This document shows, piece by piece, positions 26,636 to 34,800 of a stretch of DNA of 64,000 nucleotides. The notes beneath the pieces were generated by a model. The model made no database searches, had not been told where the DNA came from, and saw only the letters and a program-made list of their open reading frames with translations. A program made the position numbers and the translations under genes. The stretch is from JAVVEG01 sp032251455 (lineage in GTDB: Bacteria; Pseudomonadota; Gammaproteobacteria; Pseudomonadales; Pseudohongiellaceae): contig JAVVEG010000008.1 in NCBI GenBank assembly GCA_032251455.1, positions 1 through 64,000 of the forward strand, read 5' to 3'. Every line of letters begins with the position of its first letter. The stretch's first letter is position 1.

Positions 26636-28211
26636 TACCTTCCATGAGTGAGGGTTTGCTGCCTGTCAACAGCGGCTCGTACCCGGCATTCTCTTCATCG
26701 GTCAACAAACTGAAGCTCTTGTCCTCAACCACTGCTCTGGGCGCATCCTCACCATCAGCAAAACTGAGGCGATTATTGCTTTCCTGGAAGGCCAGCATTT
26801 CCTGGCAGATTTCATTGTATTCTTCTGCACTGAGCAGTTCCGGCATCTCTTTCATATTGAGGGTAAAGTGCCGGTCATTGGCAGCAGAAAGATAATGCAG
26901 ATTTTTCTTTTCCTTGACCAGCAATCCCTCGCGCTCGGCAACCTCATAAAGAGGCGTTCCCCGCAACGGAATATACGGAAAGAAAAAGAAGAATTCTGGT
27001 GCTATGCGACGATTGAGCTCTAATGTCTGACGCATGTTCTCCGCTTTTTCCAGCGGCATTCCCACGATGTTGAACGTCAGGCGGTTGATCCCTGCCCGTT
27101 TGCAGTTCTCCGCCGCATCGATCACCTGTTGATTGGTCATCTTCCTGCCCAGCATTTTGGAGCGATACTCCTCATCCCCGCTTTCAATACCAAACCAGAT
27201 AGTGTGACAACCAGCCTCCTTTGCCAATTGGCAAAATTTTTCATTCATCACCTCGACACGGGAATTGATGGAAAAAGGCAGATGGATTCTTTCCTTGTAG
27301 ATTTCAAAAAAGGCACGCACAAATTTGAGATTGGACAGAAACAGCTCATCCCAGAACTCAAAGTAGCCAACCCCGTACTTGTCCCGCAGCCGAACCAGTT
27401 CATCGACCATCGCCTCAGGGTCATACTTGCGCAGAAATTCCTTCTTGGTTTTCCAGGCATCGAGCAAAGGGGTATTGCAGCAATACGTACACCGGTAGGG
27501 ACACCCCCGTCCTGTCATTACCGGCAACACCACTTTTTCCTTGGGGCCAAAAATGGAGGTATTCACGTTGGCAAAGCTACCCTCCCTGGCATAGATGTCA
27601 TAATCGGGAAATGGCAGAGAGGCCAGATCGCCAATCTGATGCGGCTCGGTCCTGAAAATCTCTCCATCAGCCAGTTTCTCCCACATCCCATCAACTGGCC
27701 CCGGTTTGCTGCCACGCAGAAACTGGACAAGATTGCCTATGGCATACTCCCCATCCCCGGTGCAGATAAAGTCGATATGGGGATTTTCCATGGTCTGTTC
27801 CTGGGACAGCATGGCCTGGTAACCGCCTATACAAATAGGCAGCTCCGGCTGCAGACGTTTGAGTTCGGCAAAATAGGGCTCCATGGGAAACCAGTGCGGA
27901 CTCATGACTGAAAAGGCAATGATGTCGGCATCGAGAGCCGCAATGCGTTGCGCAAAATTGACCGGATTGTACATCTCTGCGTCACGCAGGATGAGAATTG
28001 GCTGCAGGATGATTTCAACCCAGGGGAAATCCCGCTTCAGATAGGCTGACATGCTCGCCAGGGGCATGGCTATCTCATTGCCATCCGGGGAATAGAAACT
28101 GAATACCAGGCGCAGTTTACGGCCGTTTGCCCGGCCAAACCATTTGGATTTCTGTTGAGGATAAACCGGTTTGATTGAACTTACCGCGATAACATCGGCC
28201 ACTGTACTCAT
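26610..28211 (-). CDS. B12-binding-type radical SAM protein
   Basis: The 533-residue protein has an N-terminal cobalamin-binding-like Rossmann domain (about residues 35-170, with IAFSVMSPHWFPMEPYFAEL and ICIGGYQAML) and a radical SAM core with cluster motif GCPYRCTYC (CxxxCxxC) near residue 250. Further SAM motifs are IWFGIESGDE and FNIVGMPLE. The C-terminal ~90 residues are not recognised. Such proteins methylate or rearrange unreactive carbons; some modify lipids or natural products, but no substrate is assignable. The start at 28211 has AGGAA six bases upstream. Confidence 0.88.
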   Translation of the reverse strand: MSTVADVIAVSSIKPVYPQQKSKWFGRANGRKLRLVFSFYSPDGNEIAMPLASMSAYLKRDFPWVEIILQPILILRDAEMYNPVNFAQRIAALDADIIAFSVMSPHWFPMEPYFAELKRLQPELPICIGGYQAMLSQEQTMENPHIDFICTGDGEYAIGNLVQFLRGSKPGPVDGMWEKLADGEIFRTEPHQIGDLASLPFPDYDIYAREGSFANVNTSIFGPKEKVVLPVMTGRGCPYRCTYCCNTPLLDAWKTKKEFLRKYDPEAMVDELVRLRDKYGVGYFEFWDELFLSNLKFVRAFFEIYKERIHLPFSINSRVEVMNEKFCQLAKEAGCHTIWFGIESGDEEYRSKMLGRKMTNQQVIDAAENCKRAGINRLTFNIVGMPLEKAENMRQTLELNRRIAPEFFFFFPYIPLRGTPLYEVAEREGLLVKEKKNLHYLSAANDRHFTLNMKEMPELLSAEEYNEICQEMLAFQESNNRLSFADGEDAPRAVVEDKSFSLLTDEENAGYEPLLTGSKPSLMEGIRSLFRSP

Positions 28212-28394
28212 GCGCATTTCCTGTTTGATCCAGGCTGACAACCATTGTCGGCAGCAAACCCGGCTGGCTCCTTATCTTTGACGTGGGAAATTCTACCACA
28301 ATACTATCCTGGACTCAGCAAACCTGTACATCTTCCTCCCCGCACGCATTTGCTTTATTCTTGCCTTCCCAACATGCTCAGCAACAGGTCAGCC

Positions 28395-28952
28395 ATGGAC
28401 GCGCTCCACGCACTACAGCACAGGGTTTCATCAAACCGGGTAGGAGAACAGGCTCCAGACGATAAGGTATTGCACAATATCTTTCAGGCCGCACTTCGTG
28501 CCGCCGACCATGCTCTGCTCCGCCCCTGGCGCTATCTGGTCATTCGAGGGGAGGCACGCAGGCATCTTGGCAGACTGATGGTAGAGGCTACACTTGCCGA
28601 TCATCCGCATACTCCGGCTGCCAAGCTGGAAAGTATCGCCAGCAAACCATTGCGGGCTCCTGTCATTGTGGTGGCCATCTCCAGCCCCAAGCCACATCCG
28701 GGGGTACCGGCCTGGGAGCAGGAATTTTCTGCCGCAGCGGCCATGCAGAACATGCTCACTGCCAGCTTTGCCTTGAATGTCGGCGCCATCTGGCGCACCG
28801 GCTCAATGGCTGACAATACCCACGTCATGGCAGGACTGGGCTTGCAGGATGCCGAGAAAATCATTGGTTTCCTGTATCTGGGCCCTCTCGCTGGCCAGCA
28901 ACAACCCCCTCCCAGGCTGGATGTGGCTGACTACTTTACTGAATGGCAGTAA
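28395..28952 (+). CDS. YdjA-like nitroreductase
   Basis: The 185-residue FMN-dependent nitroreductase-fold protein aligns with E. coli YdjA: MDALHALQHRVSSNRVGE, AALRAADHALLRPWRYLVI, VPAWEQEFSAAAAMQNML, NVGAIWRTG and KIIGFLYLG. The ATG at 28395 (AGG six bases upstream) gives the family N-terminus; an ATG 21 bp earlier is possible. The true substrate of this family is unsettled. The next gene starts 10 bp before its stop, so the two are coupled. Confidence 0.9.
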   Translation: MDALHALQHRVSSNRVGEQAPDDKVLHNIFQAALRAADHALLRPWRYLVIRGEARRHLGRLMVEATLADHPHTPAAKLESIASKPLRAPVIVVAISSPKPHPGVPAWEQEFSAAAAMQNMLTASFALNVGAIWRTGSMADNTHVMAGLGLQDAEKIIGFLYLGPLAGQQQPPPRLDVADYFTEWQ

Positions 28953-29533
28953 AACCTATGCGAATGACCATCTTTTCAACACCTGTTCTGACTCCTTTGC
29001 TGCGCATCATTGCCATCATCCTGCTGAAGTTGATCAACTGGAAAGTCGTAGGACGACCACTCGAGAATGCCCGTTTCGTGCTTATCGCTGCGCCACATAC
29101 CAGCAATTGGGACTTCCCCCTGATGTTGATGGTCATCCTGAAACTACGCCTGAAAGTTTACTGGATGGGCAAAAACAGTCTTTTCTCCTTTCCATTCGGA
29201 TGGCTGATGAAATGGCTTGGGGGTATTCCCATCGACAGGAGCAAAAGCCATAACATGGTTGAGCATACAGTCAAGCAATACCAGGAGAACCAGGATCTGG
29301 TGGTACTGATCCCCCCCGAAGGGACACGCAGCCGTGTCTCCCGTTGGAAAACAGGTTTTTATTACATCGCGCATAATGCTGGAGTGCCCATTCTGCTGGG
29401 CTATGTGGACGGTGAGCGAAAAACGGCGGGATTGGCTGATTTCTTTTATCCTGGCGGGGATATAGAAGCGGATATGAGCAGGATCCGTGCCTTTTATGCC
29501 ACCAAGGTCGGAATCAACCCGGAAAACACCTGA
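28943..29533 (+). CDS. Lysophospholipid acyltransferase-family protein
   Basis: A 196-residue PlsC-like acyltransferase. The catalytic HxxxxD appears as HTSNWD (about residues 52-57), the acyl-acceptor motif as IPPEGTRSR (about 123-131) and block III as GGIPIDRS. One N-terminal hydrophobic segment (LLRIIAIILLKLIN) probably lies at the inner membrane. It is shorter than PlsC (about 245), matching the sub-200-residue group of putative acyltransferases. It overlaps the nitroreductase gene by 10 bp; starts at 28958 or 28964 are alternatives. Confidence 0.88.
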   Translation: MAVKPMRMTIFSTPVLTPLLRIIAIILLKLINWKVVGRPLENARFVLIAAPHTSNWDFPLMLMVILKLRLKVYWMGKNSLFSFPFGWLMKWLGGIPIDRSKSHNMVEHTVKQYQENQDLVVLIPPEGTRSRVSRWKTGFYYIAHNAGVPILLGYVDGERKTAGLADFFYPGGDIEADMSRIRAFYATKVGINPENT

Positions 29534-29548
29534 AACCGGGCCGCACGC

Positions 29549-30358
29549 TCAAGCACGATACGCCAATCCCTTGAGCGTCGTCTCTACCAGGTAACTGATA
29601 TAGGTTTCAATATTGATTTGCAGCTGCTGAAATTTCCAGCGCTTCAGATACCACTGCTGTAACAGGGCAACCACCTGGATAGCAAGCAGATCAACATCCT
29701 TGCAGTGGAAGATTCCTGCAGCAATGCCATCCTCGAAAGTGGCTACCAGCCTGCTATGGAACTTGCTTTCGAGTCCGATGGCCGCATCCCGCTGTTCCCG
29801 GGACAGGCCCTTGGCTTCCAGGTAGCAGAAGTAATACCAGTTATGCATGGTGTCATTCATATACATGTCGGCATGAATGATCGCCTTCACCCGCGCCACC
29901 GGATCCAGCTGTTGGGCTTCCAGATCAGCCATGACATCATCGATGGTCTGACGCAAAACCCCTTCGATGACAGCAGCCAGATCATCCTTGCTGCCGATAT
30001 AGGCATACAGGCCACCCATACTGATGCCTGTTTCCCTGCTCAGATCACGCAGGCTCATGGCCTGGAAGCCCTTGGAATTGGCCAGTTGAAAAGTGCAATT
30101 GAATATTTTTTCCAGATTGGCAAGCGCAGCACTGGCGTTCTTGATCTGCATTTTTTCGCGATGCGTCTCGAATACGCGCAACCACAAGGGTTCACCCTGT
30201 AATATCCAGGCCTTTCGGAAAGCGCTGATACTGATATCCTGGGGCCAGGATGGCTGTTGGGAGGATTCAGCAAGCAGAGCCTCAGGTAAGGTGATCGCGC
30301 TGTCTGCAGTCTGTCTATCAGCAAATGTCTGTATTGGTTGTTGGTCGATTGCCGCCAA
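29549..30358 (-). CDS. TetR/AcrR-family regulator with N-terminal extension
   Basis: The 269-residue protein places its TetR helix-turn-helix (FQLANSKGFQAMSLRDLSRE followed by TGISMGGLYAYIGSKDDL) at about residues 85-130 rather than at the N-terminus. The preceding ~70 residues (including AFRKAWILQGEPLWLRVFETHREK) are clearly coded in frame. The start is TTG at 30358, where AAGGGGAG lies 9 bp upstream; a TTG at 30367 directly abuts that site. The C-terminal ligand domain is a TetR_C type. A strong inverted repeat in the promoter region (30405-30439) may be its operator. Confidence 0.85.
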   Translation of the reverse strand: MAAIDQQPIQTFADRQTADSAITLPEALLAESSQQPSWPQDISISAFRKAWILQGEPLWLRVFETHREKMQIKNASAALANLEKIFNCTFQLANSKGFQAMSLRDLSRETGISMGGLYAYIGSKDDLAAVIEGVLRQTIDDVMADLEAQQLDPVARVKAIIHADMYMNDTMHNWYYFCYLEAKGLSREQRDAAIGLESKFHSRLVATFEDGIAAGIFHCKDVDLLAIQVVALLQQWYLKRWKFQQLQINIETYISYLVETTLKGLAYRA

Positions 30359-30404
30359 TGTAAGCAACTCCCCTTCTAGTTATTCTTATTGGACTGGAGC
30401 GATG

Positions 30405-30439
30405 CTGCTTTCCGTACATTTCAGTTGCACGGAAAGCAG
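30405..30439. promoter_or_regulatory. 11-bp inverted repeat, operator or terminator hairpin
   Basis: CTGCTTTCCGT and ACGGAAAGCAG form perfect 11-bp arms around a 13-base spacer. It lies 47 bp upstream of the TetR start and 60 bp downstream of the small secreted protein stop on the same strand. No T-run follows, so a TetR operator is preferred to an intrinsic terminator. Confidence 0.6.
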
Positions 30440-30498
30440 TCAACGCAACTTTCTGCTATCACTTCCCTGCTTATCACTTACCCGTTTATGACTTGCCT

Positions 30499-30873
30499 CT
30501 AAATTGAAGCCAGTTTCGCCTTGGCATCAGCACTTGCCGAATGGTTCATGCCTGCCACGATGCCAGCCAATTCCTTTTCGGCAGCAGAGGCTGAAGCGTC
30601 AGCGGCAATAGCTGTCAGTCTGGCCTTGTCCTCGTCACTGGCAGAGTGCCGCATATTGTGCACGGCCTCTGCAATGGCCTTGATAGCCGCACTGTTAGCA
30701 TCATTGTTACTGATTGCCATCAATGTCTGCTTTTGCTCATCCGAGGGGAAATGATTGATGGAGGCAACAATACCGGCAATGGTCTTGGCCGCATCAGCCT
30801 GGGCCAGTGCCAAGGTGGACACAGCGGAGAGTGATAAAACAAGAAGGGTCTTCTTCAAAATTGAGCTGATCAT
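30499..30873 (-). CDS. Small secreted Ala-rich protein with three internal repeats
   Basis: This 124-residue protein has a signal peptide (SSILKKTLLVLSLSAVSTLALAQ). The mature part is three degenerate ~35-residue repeats built on the pattern IAxxVxxMxHSASDxxKAxLxAI: residues ~31-55 (INHFPSDEQKQTLMAI), ~66-90 (MRHSASDEDKARLTAI) and ~101-124 (MNHSASADAKAKLASI). Helical and acidic/Ala-rich, no Cys. GCAGGAG precedes the ATG. No family is recognised; a periplasmic helical binding or chaperone-like role is only a guess. Confidence 0.75.
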   Translation of the reverse strand: MISSILKKTLLVLSLSAVSTLALAQADAAKTIAGIVASINHFPSDEQKQTLMAISNNDANSAAIKAIAEAVHNMRHSASDEDKARLTAIAADASASAAEKELAGIVAGMNHSASADAKAKLASI

Positions 30874-30992
30874 GATCTACTCCTGCATTCGGGGTTGTTA
30901 TGATGGAAATAAGTGTAACTTATGATTCAAGCCCAGGGAACCTTTCTTACAGGCTTAAATTCATTTTGGGCCCGGGATTATCCGGGCTTGCC

Positions 30993-31700
30993 TCAGAGTA
31001 ACACTGACAGCACTGCGCCTGCACCTGAGAATGCACATAATGCCAAAGACCATAACCGAATCTGCCGGTGTGGCAACAGATGCATTGTTTTCCTGGCCAG
31101 CAGGTAACCAGCGATAGTTCCTGGCAACAGGTTCAGGGATAAGCGGAGATGTGTCGTGCCGAAATAGCCAGCCGGCATCAGCATCGCCAATGAAATCAGG
31201 CAACTGATCACAAAGAAGGCGGCCAGATTGGCACGGATGGCATCCAGTTGCTGGTGTTGCCAGAGCAGTGCCATCGGAGGCCCTCCAATGGAGGTGCTTG
31301 AACCCATGAAACCGGACAGAAATCCAGCTACCAGCATGCGCCCAGAAGTTGGATCCCAGCGCAGGGAACTCAAACTGACCGCGACCGCCAGCAAAACGGA
31401 AAGCCCTATCCACAGGGCCAGCATGTCCTGATCGATCCATAACAGCAGAAATACCCCGGCAACAGAGCCAGGCACACGGCCTATGATCGCAAACTTAAGC
31501 CCACGCAAGGAGATGCCTTGTCGAAAACTGGCTGCATTGAACACGGAAAGCACCAATGCCGAAACGGTCACCGGGGCAGGAACATAGGCAGGATCGATAA
31601 AAAAAAGCATGGGGGCAGCGATGACAGCCAAGCCAAAACCCACGGCTGTCTGTACAAAAGCACCTATGAAAACGAGGCCGGTGGCCAACACAAAATCCAT
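30993..31700 (-). CDS. TauE/SafE-family sulfite/organic anion exporter
   Basis: About 235 residues with eight hydrophobic segments. The family elements are LVFIGAFVQTAVGFGLAVIAAP near TM1-2 and SGFMGSSTSIGGPPMALLWQHQ in the second half. These proteins move sulfite, sulfoacetate or similar anions. The ATG at 31700 fits the start of TM1; two upstream Met codons are possible. A GC-rich hairpin (30970-30987, arms GCCCGG/CCGGGC) lies just beyond the stop but lacks a T-run. Confidence 0.85.
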   Translation of the reverse strand: MDFVLATGLVFIGAFVQTAVGFGLAVIAAPMLFFIDPAYVPAPVTVSALVLSVFNAASFRQGISLRGLKFAIIGRVPGSVAGVFLLLWIDQDMLALWIGLSVLLAVAVSLSSLRWDPTSGRMLVAGFLSGFMGSSTSIGGPPMALLWQHQQLDAIRANLAAFFVISCLISLAMLMPAGYFGTTHLRLSLNLLPGTIAGYLLARKTMHLLPHRQIRLWSLALCAFSGAGAVLSVLL

Positions 31701-31892
31701 GATCACAATCGTCCGGGGCTGAAGCATACCAATATGGCTGGAGGGCCCGTATAATCCCACAGATCATCAGCATAGAACATCCCATGTCTAATCAGATCGC
31801 CGAGTGATTGCACAGACCAGGCCTGATTCCCTTGCGCCAGGGATGGCACCGCGGGCTTTGCCCTTACCCAACAGCTAGCAGAGCAGGTTTTC

Positions 31893-34800
31893 ATGTCCAG
31901 CAACTCAGCAATCGAAACCATTACCCTGCGTGGTATCCGCCAGAACAACCTCAAGAACCTGGATCTTGAATTACCCACCAATCAGCTGATCGTCATCACC
32001 GGCGTCAGTGGTTCCGGAAAATCGACTCTGGCCTTTGATACGCTGTATGCCGAAGGGCAGCGCCGTTATGTGGAAACCTTCTCGGCCTATGCCCGGCAAT
32101 TTCTTGACCGTATGGACAAACCGGCAGTTGACAGCGTTCAGGGCATTCCGCCAGCCATTGCCATCGATCAGACCAATCCGGTAAGAACCTCACGCTCGAC
32201 CGTGGGCACCATGACCGAACTCAATGATTACCTGAAGCTGGTCTACCCTCGCCTGGCACGGCTGTGTTGTCCGGGCTGCCAACATGAAATTACACGTGAC
32301 AGCACAGCATCCATCATTACCAGACTGTATGCACAGTTACCGCAGGAATCCCGGCTCCACCTTTGTTTCCCCATCGAGTTTCCGGACAACTTCTCGACCG
32401 ATGAAGTAATAGCCATGCTGGCCGCACAGGGCTATACCCGGTTACACCAGCAGACAGAACAACGCGTGGAAGTGATTCAGGACCGCCTGCGCCTGAACGA
32501 ACAAAACCGGGAGCGTCTGGCCGAAGCCATAGAAGCCGCGCTGCATCAGGGCAATGGCCAGATTCTGGTTTATGCCTGGGATGAACAGGACCAGCAAACC
32601 CCTCATTTGTTGCGCTTTTCCTCACGCCTGCAATGTCCGGATTGTGCCATCGAGTTCAATGATCCCGTCCCCAGCCTGTTCTCTTTCAATTCGGCCATAG
32701 GCGCCTGTGACACCTGCCGTGGTTTTGGACGGGTCATCGGCGTGGACTTTGATCTGGTGATTCCAGACCCTCACAAGACGCTGGGTGAAGGGGCGATAAA
32801 ACCCTGGCAGACGCCCAGCTTCCGTGAATGCCAGACTGACCTGAACAAGGCTGCCAAACGTGCCGGTATTCCCCTGGATACGGCCTGGTCCCAATTGAAC
32901 AACAAACAGCAACACTGGGTACTGGCCGGGGAAGGTGCGGCACGGGAAGGTAAGTGGTATGGCGTGCAAGGTTTTTTTAACTGGCTGGAAAGCAAGGCCT
33001 ATAAAATGCACATTCGGGTTCTGCTGTCCAAATACCGGGCCTACACTCTGTGCCCTGATTGCCAGGGCAGCCGACTGAAACCTGCGGCCCTGCAATGGCA
33101 ACTGCATGATCCGCAGGCATCTGCCAGCGGCAATGACCGGTTTACGATCAGTGAATTGATGGATATACCGATCAGTCAATGTGCAGCACTGTTCCAGCGA
33201 CTGCAGGCCCTGCCGCAACTGGATGAACCCACTACCTTGTTACTGGCAGAGGTCAGCGCCCGTCTGCACTATCTGTTGGAAGTCGGCCTGGGCTATCTGA
33301 GTCTGAGCCGGCAATCGCGCACGCTCAGTGGCGGTGAAGTGCAGCGCATCAACCTGACCACCGCACTCGGTACCTCTCTGGTCAACACCCTGTTTGTGCT
33401 TGATGAGCCCAGTATCGGTTTGCATACCCGGGATATGGACCGCCTGATTAAAATACTGCTGAAATTGCGCGATGCCGGCAATACTCTGGTGGTGGTGGAA
33501 CATGATGCCATGATCATGCGGGCCGCAGACATGATTATCGATATCGGGCCCGGCCCAGGCAAGGACGGCGGTCAGCTGCAATTTCAGGGCTCTCCAGCAG
33601 AATTGCTGGCCAACAGTAAGTCCCTGACTGCCCGTTACCTGCGTGGAGAACTTGTGGTTGCCACCCCGGAACCAGAGCCAGAACCTGGTACCGGTCGGCA
33701 AACCCGCAGTGTCAGCAAGCAGGCTTTACACATTATCGGAGCCAGTGAACATAACCTGAAGCAACTGGATATCCGCATTCCCTTGCACCAGCTTGTCTGC
33801 GTTACTGGCGTCAGTGGTTCGGGCAAGTCGACACTGATAGAAAAAGTAGTGTATCGACACTTGTGCCGTGAGCTGGGCCAGGCGCTTGACGAGGCGCCCG
33901 GCGCCTGCAGCAAAATAAAGGGGATTGAATACATTGATGAGGTCGTCTTGGTTGACCAGAGTCCGATAGGGAAAACCACCCGCTCGATACCGGCAACCTA
34001 TGTGGGCGCGTTCGATGTCATCCGCAAACGCTTTGTTGCTGAGCCCCTGGCCCGGGAACGAGGATATACCCCTGGCACCTTCAGCTTCAATTCCGGCAAT
34101 GGCCGCTGCCCCACCTGTTCCGGCAATGGTTTTGAGCAGGTTGAGATGCAGTTTCTCAGCGATGTCTATTTGCGCTGCAGTGACTGCGACGGCAGTCGCT
34201 ACCGGGCCGAGATCCTTGAGGTCAAGACACTGGACAGCAAGCGGGAACATGCCGTATCCATCGCCGATGTGCTGGCAATGACTGTCAGTGAAGCCCTGGA
34301 TTTTTTCTGCCTGGAACAGGATATCAGGCAATGCCTGCAACCCCTGGTCGACGTTGGCCTGCATTATCTGCAACTGGGGCAGGCCGTGCCCACACTCAGC
34401 GGGGGTGAAGCCCAGCGGCTGAAACTGGCAGCCCATCTGGTTAGTGGCAAAAAGCAGAAAGGCAGACATAAACTGTTTCTGCTGGACGAACCCACTACTG
34501 GCCTTCATTTTCATGATATCAAGGTGCTGTTGTCGGCCCTGCGGAAACTTCAGCTTGCCGGTCACTCTCTGGTGCTGATTGAACATAACCTGGATGTTAT
34601 CGCCCAGGCTGACTGGATTATCGATATCGGCCCGGAAGGAGGTGACGCTGGTGGCGAACTGGTGGCCGCCGGGACACCAGCCGAATTCATTGCGTCTGCG
34701 CCCGGCCTGACTGCAAAAGCCTTGCGCGATGCCAGCAATCCTGCCCCCAGGAAAAGCAGGAAAAACCCGGTCAAGGCCAGCTCAGCCCGCTCTGCCCTGG

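Noticed and set aside
30970..30987. Intrinsic terminator after the TauE/SafE gene
   Set aside because: GCCCGG/CCGGGC forms a hairpin, but the bases after it on the minus strand are CCAAAATGA and not a T-run.
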